A stretch of DNA of 44,244 nucleotides, taken from NCBI RefSeq assembly GCF_001402945.1, contig NZ_LKBG01000111.1:1-44244 (forward strand), in the 5' to 3' direction. The DNA is from Acidiplasma aeolicum. GTDB lineage: Archaea; Thermoplasmatota; Thermoplasmata; Thermoplasmatales; Thermoplasmataceae. Shown piece after piece: positions 14,948 to 24,355 of the stretch. The translations under genes were made by a program, and so were the position numbers. Position 1 is the first letter of the stretch. Each line of letters opens with the position of its first letter. The notes beneath the pieces are model-generated. The model did not search any database and had not been told where the DNA came from. It saw nothing but the letters and a program-made list of their open reading frames with translations.

Positions 14948-16948
14948 ATGAATCCAATATATTTATTATGGTTAATTACAGGCCTTATGGCTGTGGCAAT
15001 GGCCTATGCAATCAACCTATCCAGAAGGGCAGATAACATCATGAATAAATTTTTTGTTTATTTAATTCTGGGTATGATGAACAGCATGCTCATTGCTCCA
15101 GTATTTTATTTTATATTTATATTATCGCTGTTAAAGACAATTGAGTTTTCAGTAATAATAATGATGCTGGAGGTGCTTCCATTTTTATTTAAATTTTTAT
15201 CAGATCTTATGCAGAATTCAGGTTCTGTAAAAAAATCGTTTTTATTTTATTATACAATATTTTTTGTTATATTTGATGAATTAATTATGAGTATAGATTT
15301 TAATCTGATTACTGCTAACAGTTACCTGCATTTTTTATTTTTACAACCTTTAAATGCAGTATTTCAGGCCGTATCAACGTACTGGTTTGTATTCCCAATG
15401 GCATTTGAGATGCTCATAACGTCTTTAATTTTAAAAAATTCTCTGAAAAAATTAGTATTTATTATTTTTGCAATGCAGTCTCTGGTAATGCTATTAATGC
15501 CAACTGCGATAAATAATTCTTTATATGCCAGGGTTGCAGTTTATCTTTCCGGTGCCATAATGACCGGCTTTTTTATTTACATTTTTGAATATCTTTATAG
15601 AAAGCAATCCCTTCATAAAACAGAGGGAAAATACATTCTACAGCTTTTGGGAGCATATACATTAATGATGGCGGGGGTATTTATATGGCAGTACAGTAAA
15701 AACGTTTACCTGATTTCAGCCTCAATGATTATTGATATGATTGTTTATCTTAATGGTCTTTTAAGATACAATTTTGACGATAAACAATTTTTCTGGATTA
15801 CAGCCAGAAGATGGTCAGTTTTGTATATGACCATGGTTTTTACATCAGAATTTTTCATGGGATTAACATTTGATGCCCAGTACTATGGTGCCGGCACGTA
15901 TCTAATCTCAATGGGACTTGCCTCAATAGGCGGAAGCATCATAAACATTATCAGTGCCTCACTTTATGATTTTATCGTCTTTTTCGCTGATGTTGCACTT
16001 TCTCCATGGTTTTTAATAATGATGGGAATAGAAATGGGGTCACTTGTGGTATTTAAAATAAGGACAACAAAACAGATTGAAAATAAAATCAGGTTAATTC
16101 TGATGCTTCTTGCCTATGCACTTTACACTGTAATTGTTCCATCATTTTTAATTCCAAACAATTCAATGATTCCATTTATTGGTTGGACCATGGGAATAGG
16201 TTCTGGTGGTCCAGTTGCTCCATTATTAATCATACCAATGGTTTTAACATATGTTATAAGTGGCATATTATCATTATTGTTTGGGTCAAGACAGCTATGT
16301 TCGGTATTTTGTTCCGCACCTGTTATGTATCAGGGTACATTTTATGATTCAATGAAAAAATTCAACAGGCAGACAAAAACAAGCAGGGCAATTACACTAA
16401 ATAATAAATCGGGCCAGAGACTTTATAAAACTGTTTCCTTGATTGTTTATGCCTCAATTGGAATTACAGCGGTTTTATCATTTCTGGATTCAATACACAT
16501 AACATCATTTTATTTCTATGGTACGGATCCGGAATACATGCTTTACCTGTTTTATTTCGGTGTTGTCTGGTATATAGTTTTTATAACCATGCCCCTTCTT
16601 GGATCCTATGCGTGCATAAACACAGGATACTGTCACTGGGGTAACTTTAACAGGTTTGTTTCCAGATTCGGATTTTTTAAGTTAAAGGTCAGGGATTCAG
16701 ATACCTGCCTTACATGTAAAACAAGGGATTGTGCAACAGCATGCCCTGTTGGAAATTCCGCCATGCCCGGCAGTTTTATAAAAACTGGTGCGTACAAGGA
16801 TTCAAGGTGTGTAGGAATAGGCGACTGCATAGAGGCATGCCCACATGATAATATATTTGTATACGATGTTAGAAATTATTTAAGGGAAAGGCTTGGCGGT
16901 GAAAAAAAGAAAGATACCTCTGGTTCTAAAAAGGATAAACTAATTTAA
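14948..16948 (+). CDS. Polytopic membrane protein with C-terminal ferredoxin-like domain
   Basis: A 666-residue protein with roughly a dozen predicted membrane helices over residues 1-570, then a cytosolic ferredoxin-like domain. Cysteines: C451-x3-C455 after one helix, C556-x5-C562 after the last helix, then C587-x2-C590-x4-C595-x3-C599-P and C621-x5-C627-x3-C631-P. The second ferredoxin motif has Ile624 where the usual second Cys stands, so a [4Fe-4S] plus [3Fe-4S] pair is likely. The layout recalls NapH-type membrane polyferredoxins without their standard motif. It probably moves electrons between a soluble donor and the membrane. Residues 1-230 are paralogous to the next gene's product. 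Confidence 0.75.
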   Translation: MNPIYLLWLITGLMAVAMAYAINLSRRADNIMNKFFVYLILGMMNSMLIAPVFYFIFILSLLKTIEFSVIIMMLEVLPFLFKFLSDLMQNSGSVKKSFLFYYTIFFVIFDELIMSIDFNLITANSYLHFLFLQPLNAVFQAVSTYWFVFPMAFEMLITSLILKNSLKKLVFIIFAMQSLVMLLMPTAINNSLYARVAVYLSGAIMTGFFIYIFEYLYRKQSLHKTEGKYILQLLGAYTLMMAGVFIWQYSKNVYLISASMIIDMIVYLNGLLRYNFDDKQFFWITARRWSVLYMTMVFTSEFFMGLTFDAQYYGAGTYLISMGLASIGGSIINIISASLYDFIVFFADVALSPWFLIMMGIEMGSLVVFKIRTTKQIENKIRLILMLLAYALYTVIVPSFLIPNNSMIPFIGWTMGIGSGGPVAPLLIIPMVLTYVISGILSLLFGSRQLCSVFCSAPVMYQGTFYDSMKKFNRQTKTSRAITLNNKSGQRLYKTVSLIVYASIGITAVLSFLDSIHITSFYFYGTDPEYMLYLFYFGVVWYIVFITMPLLGSYACINTGYCHWGNFNRFVSRFGFFKLKVRDSDTCLTCKTRDCATACPVGNSAMPGSFIKTGAYKDSRCVGIGDCIEACPHDNIFVYDVRNYLRERLGGEKKKDTSGSKKDKLI

Positions 16949-16974
16949 AATATCTTTAAGATATACGGTGATTT

Positions 16975-17820
16975 ATGTATAATTTAATTTATATTATTTT
17001 AACCGAAATAATAATGACACCACTTATTATATGGATAGTTGATTATATTACCAAAAAATCATCAGAATTTACGGTAACCGCGTATGTAATTTCATTAATA
17101 TTTTTGGTAATGATGGCCAGCATGCTGGATGCCCTATTTTATTATGATATTAGCAGCAGGTCGTTTCTTAGTGTTATTATTGCGGTAAACATTGTAATGG
17201 ATCCATCCACTATTGTTCTTCTGTATGCATTTATAAAAATAGCAAGGTCAAAATCTGTTAATTTTTCTAAAAAAACAATTGTAAATACAACAACACTGAT
17301 TACATGGTCAGAGGTTTCAATGGCGATTTTTTTAAAATCCCTGGCAATTAATGGAGAGTTTATTTTTTCTGGAATTATAGACTATTTCTCATATTTTGGG
17401 GCATCTGTTACTTACATACTTTTCCTGATACCAATGGTTTCTGAGATGATTTTCTTTGTTTTTTATAATTTATCCGGCATAAAAAGATTAATAGGGTCCC
17501 TCTTACTTTTAATGCAGGTTGCAGACCCTGCAATGTTTAATGGTTATCTTGAAATACCGTTATTAATTGCTTATTCAATTATCATGTTTGCTGTGCTTTA
17601 CCTTCTTGTAAGTTATGTATATAAGCACAGGCAATCCCTAAATTTAAATGCCCATAAAATGATTAAATATACAATAATTTTAATATCAATATCCGTTGCC
17701 GGAATAATAGAACCGTTCATTATTACAGAACCTTTTGGGCTCTCATGGTTATTGCTTGCTGTGAGCATGGTTATTTCCATGTTTTTATACTTTCAAATAG
17801 TTCTAGGATACTTCGATTGA
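16975..17820 (+). CDS. Polytopic membrane protein, paralogue of the preceding protein's N-terminal half
   Basis: A 281-residue protein with about eight predicted membrane helices and no cysteine motif. It matches the first 230 residues of the upstream 666-residue protein nearly position for position. Examples are PMVSEM at 153-158 (PMAFEM at 150-155 upstream), RQSL at 219-222 (KQSL at 219-222 upstream), and a Glu at 113 in a predicted helix (E111 upstream). It is 26 bases downstream on the same strand, so the two are probably co-transcribed and may form one complex. No known family is recognised. Confidence 0.75.
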   Translation: MYNLIYIILTEIIMTPLIIWIVDYITKKSSEFTVTAYVISLIFLVMMASMLDALFYYDISSRSFLSVIIAVNIVMDPSTIVLLYAFIKIARSKSVNFSKKTIVNTTTLITWSEVSMAIFLKSLAINGEFIFSGIIDYFSYFGASVTYILFLIPMVSEMIFFVFYNLSGIKRLIGSLLLLMQVADPAMFNGYLEIPLLIAYSIIMFAVLYLLVSYVYKHRQSLNLNAHKMIKYTIILISISVAGIIEPFIITEPFGLSWLLLAVSMVISMFLYFQIVLGYFD

Positions 17821-17871
17821 ATATAATTTTATTAAACAAAATTTTTAATATTATCGAAATATAATTTATTC

Positions 17872-18681
17872 ATGAAAATATCATACAATAATAGTTATGC
17901 AGCATTAAACAATTCTGGTGCCTATCTTCATGATTTGTATTTAAATGGCACGCCAATATTAATGCCATCCACAGATAATATTGATACCCATGGAGGTTCT
18001 GCAGTATTATTTCCATTTGGAAACAGAATAAGGGATGGGAAATATGAATATAAAAATCAATTGTATAAATTGCCTAAAAACGATGGCAATAATAGCATTC
18101 ATGGATTGATAAGAGATTTCAATTTTGAATATGAGGGAGATAATAAAAATGAAATAACCTTTTCAGGAATATTTCAGCATCCGGGTTACCCCGGGAGGGC
18201 TCAAATAAAAATAAATTATGTAATATCACAGAATAAATTCATAACAAATTTTTATGTAAAATCCCTTGACCTTCAGATACCTGTTGAGGTTGGCTTTCAT
18301 CCCTATTTTTTGGTTTCTGGCAGGTACACTTTAAATTATAATGGAAAATTAAAAATGATGAATTACATGGATACATACTTTCCTGATGGGACATACACGG
18401 ATTTTGATCTTAATGATCACGATTTATCATCTTACAGTCTGGATAATGCCTTTAAGTTACATGGTGATATAAAGTTAATTTATGATGACCATGAGATTAG
18501 AATTCATAGAAAAAATATGGATTATATTGTTTTATACAATGGAAGGTATGCATCAGGAAAATCTATTGCCATAGAACCAATGACGGGCGCTCCAGATGTT
18601 TACCATAATAAAATTGGATTAATAAATCTTAAAAAGGATGAAATTTTTGAATGCGGATATGAAATAGAATTATTGAAATAA
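17872..18681 (+). CDS. Aldose 1-epimerase (mutarotase) family protein
   Basis: A 269-residue GalM-type protein with a beta-sandwich fold. Active-site landmarks are FPFGNRI with R52, IHG with H77, the catalytic-acid candidate H143 in GFHPYF, and the base candidate E235 in IEPMTGAPD. Mutarotases interconvert alpha and beta anomers of sugars, feeding sugar dehydrogenases and kinases. At 269 residues it is shorter than classical GalM and closer to the YeaD-like and archaeal branch, so the substrate may be another hexose or a sugar phosphate. It is convergent with a Gfo/Idh/MocA dehydrogenase gene 11 bases away; both may act on sugars. Confidence 0.88.
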   Translation: MKISYNNSYAALNNSGAYLHDLYLNGTPILMPSTDNIDTHGGSAVLFPFGNRIRDGKYEYKNQLYKLPKNDGNNSIHGLIRDFNFEYEGDNKNEITFSGIFQHPGYPGRAQIKINYVISQNKFITNFYVKSLDLQIPVEVGFHPYFLVSGRYTLNYNGKLKMMNYMDTYFPDGTYTDFDLNDHDLSSYSLDNAFKLHGDIKLIYDDHEIRIHRKNMDYIVLYNGRYASGKSIAIEPMTGAPDVYHNKIGLINLKKDEIFECGYEIELLK

Positions 18682-18692
18682 TTTTATTAAAT

Positions 18693-19664
18693 TTATGATA
18701 TCATATTATTGTATATTCTTTTGACGGCAATTAAATCCCTTAATTCCATTTCAGGTTTAAATGGTACCTCCTCATTATTCTTTACAGCGTCTATAAATTC
18801 ACTTATTTCCCTTGTATAAACATCATATTTTTTAATATTCATTTTTCTGCCATTGAGGTATAAATCTCCGTAAACTGTCCTTATTTTTGTATCTATATCC
18901 CAGTCTGTTCTTGATTTTGGATCCTCATAAAGTGATCCCTCAGATCCAATTACCTCAAATGCAGGTACCTGTGGTGATTCCATGTATGCCCATGAATAAT
19001 ACAGTAATCCCATGGCACCTGAAGAGAATAGAAATAGCGCAGATGTTGTATCCTCACCATTCAGGCTTGATCCCCCATGCATACTTTTTCCTATTATATT
19101 GTTATAATTACCACCAAATTCAAGCATTGTATTAATATAATGTATTCCACCATCTATCAATGATCCACCACCTATATATTCTGGCTGCTGCCTCCAGCCG
19201 GTTTTAGAATAAAATCTCTGGTCCCTAACTATTATGCTGTGAATCCTGCCGAGTTTTCCGCTTTTTATTATGTTTTTTGCCTCAACAACTGAAGGATCGA
19301 AAAAATACTGGTCTAGTACCATAAATTTAGTCCCATTCTTTTTTGCCTCCCTTATGATTTTAAGACCATCAGATGGATTTGTTGATATTGGTTTCTCCAT
19401 TAGAAGATTTGCACCGGTTTTTAATGCCTTGATACCGAATTCAAGATGAAGGTTATGTGGAATAATTAAATCTATTATATCATATTTATTTTTCAATGCA
19501 GAATCATAATTTGAATAAACATTATTTATATTATATTTGGATTTTACAAAATTTATAACATCATTATCCCTTTCAACTATATCAATTTCAAGATTATTCA
19601 ACCTATTAAGAGCGGATAGATGCATTTTTCCGAATCCCTTTACGCCCACCACAAGTATTTTCAT
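18693..19664 (-). CDS. Gfo/Idh/MocA family NAD(P)-dependent oxidoreductase
   Basis: A 323-residue oxidoreductase. The N-terminal Rossmann fold begins MKILVVGVKGFGKMH, with the dinucleotide loop at about 6-13. The EKPISTNP motif carries the conserved catalytic Lys of the family, followed by the alpha/beta substrate domain with GGGSLIDGGIHYI. The frame opens further upstream at 19706, but the ATG at 19664 puts the Rossmann strand at the very N-terminus as usual. A TATA-like stretch (19682-19690) lies about 22 bp before it. Members oxidise or reduce sugars, inositols and related polyols; the substrate cannot be read from sequence. Confidence 0.88.
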   Translation of the reverse strand: MKILVVGVKGFGKMHLSALNRLNNLEIDIVERDNDVINFVKSKYNINNVYSNYDSALKNKYDIIDLIIPHNLHLEFGIKALKTGANLLMEKPISTNPSDGLKIIREAKKNGTKFMVLDQYFFDPSVVEAKNIIKSGKLGRIHSIIVRDQRFYSKTGWRQQPEYIGGGSLIDGGIHYINTMLEFGGNYNNIIGKSMHGGSSLNGEDTTSALFLFSSGAMGLLYYSWAYMESPQVPAFEVIGSEGSLYEDPKSRTDWDIDTKIRTVYGDLYLNGRKMNIKKYDVYTREISEFIDAVKNNEEVPFKPEMELRDLIAVKRIYNNMIS

Positions 19665-19884
19665 AATTATAAAATTATAATAAAGATTATTAATTTTTTT
19701 ATACATTGAAATATCTCATGCCAGCACAATGAGACTTACCATTTGAAATACACCAGAAATTCATTCAAATCATAATTCACCGGCCTTCCACAGAATAACC
19801 TGTAATTATATTATTACTGATTTTAATTGCATTATAATTAATGCCCAATTAAAATATTTATATAAAATTTTAAAATGTGTATTC

Positions 19885-20169
19885 ATGCAGCCACAAATCG
19901 AAATAGAAAAGCTAAAAAATTATGTCATGGAAAACCCATCATTCAGGATATATATAAATGGAAACAGCGTTGAACTGCATTTTATTCCGAATACACCTGA
20001 AGCCTCAATGCACTTTCCTGACGGAGTTCAGGTTGAACATATTATGTATGGGAATATTGAAGATGGTAATGTTGTTTTCTATAAATTTGTTACTATTAGC
20101 AGCAGGGGAAAAACAGAAACCGAAATACTTGATGATGATCCTGTCATGGAATGGATGAAATATATATAA
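19885..20169 (+). CDS. Small hypothetical protein
   Basis: A 94-residue soluble protein of mixed alpha/beta prediction: a short N-terminal helix, then strands around IYINGNSVELHFIP and VVFYKFVTISS, ending in an acidic stretch and an aromatic C-terminus. No cysteine, membrane segment or motif is recognised. A clear TATA box (TATTTATATAAA, around 19855-19866) sits about 24 bp before the ATG, so it is probably a leaderless single-gene transcript and a genuine gene. Nothing nearby suggests a function. Confidence 0.68.
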   Translation: MQPQIEIEKLKNYVMENPSFRIYINGNSVELHFIPNTPEASMHFPDGVQVEHIMYGNIEDGNVVFYKFVTISSRGKTETEILDDDPVMEWMKYI

Positions 20170-20268
20170 AAAAATAGTATATTTTTTAAAATTGCGCATA
20201 GCAATCAACTTTTAATGATATATATAATTTCATACTTATAATTCGATGGAAATCTTTTTAAGTGTATA

Positions 20269-20286
20269 ATCCCTTTATTAAGGGAT
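20269..20286 (+). promoter_or_regulatory. Inverted repeat before the ferredoxin oxidoreductase genes
   Basis: ATCCCTT-TATT-AAGGGAT is a perfect 7-bp inverted repeat with a four-base loop. It ends four bases before the ATG at 20291 and covers the expected transcription start. The right arm (AAGGG) could also act as a ribosome binding site. It may be an operator for a dimeric repressor or a small leader hairpin. Confidence 0.45.
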
Positions 20287-20290
20287 AAGC

Positions 20291-22189
20291 ATGCACGAAA
20301 TAGATATAAATCTGCTTGTTGGCGGTCCCCAGGGAGGGGGTATAGACAGCTCAGCAAATATGATTAATATGGCATTTTCCCTGGCAGGATATTATATTTT
20401 TGGTGTTAGGGAATATCACTCAAATATAAAGGGAAGGCACAGTTATATTCATTTGAGAATTATGAGAAGGCGGCCCGGATCATTAAAATACCCGGTTGAT
20501 ATCATGGTGGCCCTAGACCCTGATACATTGTTTGAGCATATGCATGATGTTTCAAAAAACTCTAAGGTTATATATGATTCAGCATTTGAAAAATTTGATT
20601 TATCACAGGCAAGAATGATTTTACCAGATACCCTTGCAAGAATAAAGGAGGAATTATCAAAAAATAATCTTCCGTTAAATGCTGCTGGGGTTCTCGAATA
20701 TTATCATTCGCATGGAATAAAAACCATTTCAATACCATTTGATAAGGTAATAAATGAAAATGTTCCGGAAGGGCCATCCACAAGGTATTATAATACACTT
20801 GGTGCAGGTGTCACCCTTGCACTTCTTGGCCTTGACATGGATCATGCAATCGCCGGAATAAAATATGCATTCAGGAAAAAGCCTGCAGTTATAGAACCCA
20901 ATGTAAAAATTTTAAATGCTGCATATGACTTTGTGGATAAACTGGGAGAGAATATTGCCAATTTAGAAACGTATGAGGCAAAACCACGGATGCTGTTAAA
21001 TGGTAATGATTCTGTTGCAATAGGTAAGCTCATGGGAGGTTTAAGATTCCAGACATACTATCCAATCACACCTGCAAGTGATGAAAGCAATCTGCTGGAA
21101 AACCATGAGGAAATAGAGTATTTATCAGAGGAGGCGGAAAATCTTAGAAAGGGAGGCCTTGTTGTTGTCCAGACCGAGGATGAGCTTGCCGCTGTAAATA
21201 TGGCAAATGGCGCGGCACTCACCGGTGCAAGAAGTGCCACTGCAACTTCGGGCCCTGGATTCTCCCTAATGGCAGAGGGTATATCATTTGCTGGCATGAC
21301 AGAAATTCCAGTGGTTATAACATTTTATCAGCGTGGTGGCCCATCAACAGGCCTCCCAACAAGAAATGGTCAGGCAGATCTGGATTTTGCCCTCAACACC
21401 GGCCATGGAGAATTTCCGAAAATAGTGTTATCATCAGGAGATATGGAGGAATGCATATATGATGCAATGAAGGCATTAAATTATGCCCAGAAATACCAGT
21501 TACCAGTAATACATTTAATTGATAAAACCCTCGCAAATACCATGGATCTTGTCCCAGAAATAGATGTTAAAAAGGTAAAAATTGAGATTCCAGAGTATAA
21601 TAATGATGAAAATAACTATAAAAGGTACTCTCTTAATACCAGTAATGGTGTATCACCATACGGTGTATTTGGCAGGGATGTTTTCTGGATGACCGGCGAT
21701 GAACATGATGAACTTGGCCATGTTACAGAGGACCCTGAGATCAGGGATAAAATGATGGAGAAGAGGATGAAAAAGCTTGAGACTGCTGCAATGGAAATAC
21801 CATTGGAGGATAAGGCAGTGCTCTACGGTAATAAGGAAGCAGATTTAACTTTTGTTACATGGGGGAGCCAGAAAACATTGATTATGGATTTAATAGATGA
21901 ATTAAAGAAGGAGAATATTAATGCAAACATGCTTTACTTAAAAATGTTTGAGCCGTTCCCATCAGAATTTGTTGAGAGCATACTGGGTAAATCAAAAACT
22001 GTTATAGATGTTGAGAGCAACATGACAGCACAGGCGGCAAAGGCAATAAGGTTAAATACCGGTATAAAAATAGATAATTATATTTTAAAGTATAATGGCA
22101 GGCACATGACCATAGATGAGGTATTAACTGCCACAAAGAATATTATTGATGGAAAATCAAAAATGGAGGTCCTGAAAAACGGATCATAA
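20291..22189 (+). CDS. korA: 2-oxoacid:ferredoxin oxidoreductase, fused gamma-alpha subunit
   Basis: A 632-residue large subunit of the archaeal two-subunit type. Residues 1-200 are the gamma domain (GGPQGGGIDSS at 11-21), and the alpha domain follows. The YPITP motif at 257-261 is the signature of Sulfolobus-type enzymes. The enzyme decarboxylates 2-oxoacids (2-oxoglutarate, pyruvate and similar) with CoA and passes two electrons to ferredoxin. The beta subunit gene follows after two bases, if its frame is read from the upstream GTG, or 11 bases from its likely ATG. Substrate preference cannot be set from sequence, hence the symbol is tentative. It is convergent with the succinate dehydrogenase operon. 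Confidence 0.93.
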   Translation: MHEIDINLLVGGPQGGGIDSSANMINMAFSLAGYYIFGVREYHSNIKGRHSYIHLRIMRRRPGSLKYPVDIMVALDPDTLFEHMHDVSKNSKVIYDSAFEKFDLSQARMILPDTLARIKEELSKNNLPLNAAGVLEYYHSHGIKTISIPFDKVINENVPEGPSTRYYNTLGAGVTLALLGLDMDHAIAGIKYAFRKKPAVIEPNVKILNAAYDFVDKLGENIANLETYEAKPRMLLNGNDSVAIGKLMGGLRFQTYYPITPASDESNLLENHEEIEYLSEEAENLRKGGLVVVQTEDELAAVNMANGAALTGARSATATSGPGFSLMAEGISFAGMTEIPVVITFYQRGGPSTGLPTRNGQADLDFALNTGHGEFPKIVLSSGDMEECIYDAMKALNYAQKYQLPVIHLIDKTLANTMDLVPEIDVKKVKIEIPEYNNDENNYKRYSLNTSNGVSPYGVFGRDVFWMTGDEHDELGHVTEDPEIRDKMMEKRMKKLETAAMEIPLEDKAVLYGNKEADLTFVTWGSQKTLIMDLIDELKKENINANMLYLKMFEPFPSEFVESILGKSKTVIDVESNMTAQAAKAIRLNTGIKIDNYILKYNGRHMTIDEVLTATKNIIDGKSKMEVLKNGS

Positions 22190-22190
22190 A

Positions 22191-22195
22191 GGTGG
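22191..22195 (+). promoter_or_regulatory. Ribosome binding site that decides the korB start
   Basis: GGTGG lies five bases before the ATG at 22201. It supports that ATG rather than the in-frame GTG at 22192, which is part of the site itself. Confidence 0.6.
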
Positions 22196-22200
22196 TAAAA

Positions 22201-23145
22201 ATGCAGAAAACAGTATATAATAAGGGAAGTTATAATTTTAGGAATAATGTAACGATAGACTGGTGCCCGGGATGCGGTGATTTCGCAATAGTTACCGCAG
22301 TAACACAGGCACTTAGCAAAATGGATATGGACCCAACAAAGGTTGTTGCCATATCCGGTATAGGATGTTCCGGAAAAACACCGCATTATCTTAATATAGC
22401 AGGTGCCCACACACTGCATGGAAGGGCGATACCGTATGCAGTTGGCGTTAAGCTTGCAAATCCAGATCTTAATGTACTGGTAATGGGCGGTGATGGTGAT
22501 ATGCTTGGAATAGGGGCAGGCCATTTCGTTGCCGAGGGGAGAAGAAACTCAGGAATAGTTGTGCTCCTGTACAACAATGCTGTTTACGGTCTAACAAAGG
22601 GCCAGGCCGCACCAACCATGCCGCTTGGAGAAAAGGTAAAGAGCATACCAAGGCCAAGCATACTTGGTAAAATAAATCCTTCCGCGCTTGCACTGGCATC
22701 TGGATATACCTTTGTGGCACGTGCCTTCTCATCTGAAATAGCCCAGCTTTCAGATATAATAATAAAGGCCCTTAACCATAAGGGTTCATCAATGATAGAG
22801 GTACTGCAGCCATGCCCAACATACAATGATGTTAACACACTTGACTGGTACAGGAAGAGGGTTTACAAGCTTGAAAATGATAAGTCGTGGGACCCAGAGG
22901 TTAATTCCGCTGACGAGGATGAGGAAAAATTCAGCAGGGCCTATGAAACTGCAATGACATGGGGAGATAAAATACCAATAGGAATATTATATAAGAATAA
23001 TATAATACCGCCATTCACGGAGAGGCTAACATCAATAGTTCCGGATTATTTCAAATATCCACCTGCAAATCAGGACATATGCGATAAAAATGGCTATACG
23101 CTGGTTGATCCATTTAAAACATTTAACGAGAAGGTTATTGACTAA
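22201..23145 (+). CDS. korB: 2-oxoacid:ferredoxin oxidoreductase, beta subunit
   Basis: A 314-residue beta subunit, started at the ATG behind a GGTGG site. It binds thiamine diphosphate and one [4Fe-4S] cluster. The cluster ligands are C22 and C25 (WCPGC), C56 (GIGCSG) and C205 (QPCPTYND). The thiamine diphosphate motif runs from GDGD (97-100) to NN (125-126). Together with the gamma-alpha subunit it forms the heterodimeric enzyme that supplies reduced ferredoxin and acyl-CoA in the oxidative citric acid cycle of aerobic archaea. The 3' end overlaps the convergent small sdh-operon gene by 11 bases. Confidence 0.94.
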   Translation: MQKTVYNKGSYNFRNNVTIDWCPGCGDFAIVTAVTQALSKMDMDPTKVVAISGIGCSGKTPHYLNIAGAHTLHGRAIPYAVGVKLANPDLNVLVMGGDGDMLGIGAGHFVAEGRRNSGIVVLLYNNAVYGLTKGQAAPTMPLGEKVKSIPRPSILGKINPSALALASGYTFVARAFSSEIAQLSDIIIKALNHKGSSMIEVLQPCPTYNDVNTLDWYRKRVYKLENDKSWDPEVNSADEDEEKFSRAYETAMTWGDKIPIGILYKNNIIPPFTERLTSIVPDYFKYPPANQDICDKNGYTLVDPFKTFNEKVID

Positions 23146-23485
23146 CCTTCTTCTCCTTTAATTCATTTAAATATTTTTCTATATACTCAAGATCAATGTT
23201 TAATGTATTTTCTGTTTCCTTAAGCCATAAAAGACCGCCGGCAGAGTCAACCACCTGACCTGCAAACTTCATATTGCCAACGAGGTTTTTCCAGTTAAAT
23301 GGTATTTTGGATATTATAGATAAATACATTTTGCCGTCGGATTTTCTTACATGCAGCTTTCCATTAAATAGGTCTCCTTTTTTATAAAATATTTCGGTGG
23401 CAAATGGCTTTTCTCCTGGTTTTCTTGAAACGTCCTTAACATCTGTTACCTCAACACCCTTCATGAGATTTTTTAGATCATCCAT
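23135..23485 (-). CDS. Small protein ending the sdh operon, candidate SdhD
   Basis: A 116-residue soluble-looking protein with a beta-rich middle (about 27-80) and an amphipathic Lys/Glu-rich C-terminal helix (about 93-114). No motif is recognised. It is the fourth gene of the succinate dehydrogenase operon, directly adjoining the CCG-domain subunit gene, in the place where Sulfolobus carries a short sdhD. Those complexes lack membrane-spanning anchors, and the small subunit is thought to help peripheral attachment. The assignment rests on position and size, not sequence similarity. Confidence 0.6.
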   Translation of the reverse strand: MDDLKNLMKGVEVTDVKDVSRKPGEKPFATEIFYKKGDLFNGKLHVRKSDGKMYLSIISKIPFNWKNLVGNMKFAGQVVDSAGGLLWLKETENTLNIDLEYIEKYLNELKEKKVSQ

Positions 23486-24355
23486 TTAAAATCCCCTCGA
23501 CCTCAGGTAATTTGTGGCTATTTTGCCAAGACCCAGCTGTTCTGGCGTGTACCCAAATGAAAGGCCTATAAGCTGTGTTATATACAGTGTTGGCATTGTC
23601 CATTTCTGATTGAATCTGTCCATTATTTTAAGCTGCGTGGCATCAAGCTGCAGATGGCACAGTGAGCAGGGGTGTACCAGCATTTCAGCTCCGTTACCCT
23701 TTGCATTTGTGAATATATTATTTGCCATTTTTAATCCAACATCTGGATTGCTTCCCATGAGTGGAAATCCACAGCATGCAGCCTTCATTGGAAATGCCAC
23801 AGGTGTTGCTCCTGTTGCGGCAACAAGATCCATTACACTGTGCGGGTTGTGTGCCGGCTCAAAACCCATCACACTGCTGGGTCTCAGAAGCTGGCATCCG
23901 TAGTATGTTCCAACCTTAATGCCCGTGAGCGGTTTCTTTACATGGCTTTTTATGTTATCTATGCCAACATCCTGAATAAGAACCCATATAAAATGTTCGG
24001 AATCCACCCCACCTTCATATTTTATGTTGGCCCGGCCAAGGCGTTCATCAACATTTTCCCTTAATTCTGGATCCTTTTCATACTTATCAGCTGCTATTCT
24101 GTGGCTGTTAAGGCATACACTGCATGGTGTTGCCATTTTATCATATCCCATATTTTTTACCTTGTTAAGATTCCTGAGATTAAGTGCGGTATGTATTTCC
24201 TCACTTTTATCATCCATAAACCCTCCACCACAGCAGTTCCAGTCCTCCACCTCAACTAGCTCAAGGTTTAAATCCTTTGCAATAAGCTGGGTTGCAATAT
24301 CAACATCCTTTGCTATTCCATGGGATGCACATCCCGGATAGTATGCCACCTTCAT
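23486..24355 (-). CDS. sdhC: Succinate dehydrogenase subunit C, CCG-domain (HdrB-like) type
   Basis: A 289-residue protein with two CCG cysteine-rich domains, as in heterodisulfide reductase HdrB. Domain 1 uses C9, C41-C42, C78 and C81; domain 2 uses C154, C194-C195, C230 and C233. There are no membrane helices. In Sulfolobus-type succinate dehydrogenases this subunit replaces the heme b anchor, holds iron-sulfur clusters and links SdhB to the quinone at the membrane surface. Its start overlaps the end of sdhB by four bases (ATGA), so translation is coupled. Confidence 0.88.
   Translation of the reverse strand: MKVAYYPGCASHGIAKDVDIATQLIAKDLNLELVEVEDWNCCGGGFMDDKSEEIHTALNLRNLNKVKNMGYDKMATPCSVCLNSHRIAADKYEKDPELRENVDERLGRANIKYEGGVDSEHFIWVLIQDVGIDNIKSHVKKPLTGIKVGTYYGCQLLRPSSVMGFEPAHNPHSVMDLVAATGATPVAFPMKAACCGFPLMGSNPDVGLKMANNIFTNAKGNGAEMLVHPCSLCHLQLDATQLKIMDRFNQKWTMPTLYITQLIGLSFGYTPEQLGLGKIATNYLRSRGF

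Noticed and set aside
19665-19706. Upstream ATG for the Gfo/Idh/MocA oxidoreductase
   Set aside because: It adds 14 residues before the Rossmann strand that the family lacks, and the promoter spacing suits the ATG at 19664.
22078-22838. Several minus-strand frames opposite the ferredoxin oxidoreductase genes
   Set aside because: The plus-strand proteins have full motif sets across the same bases.
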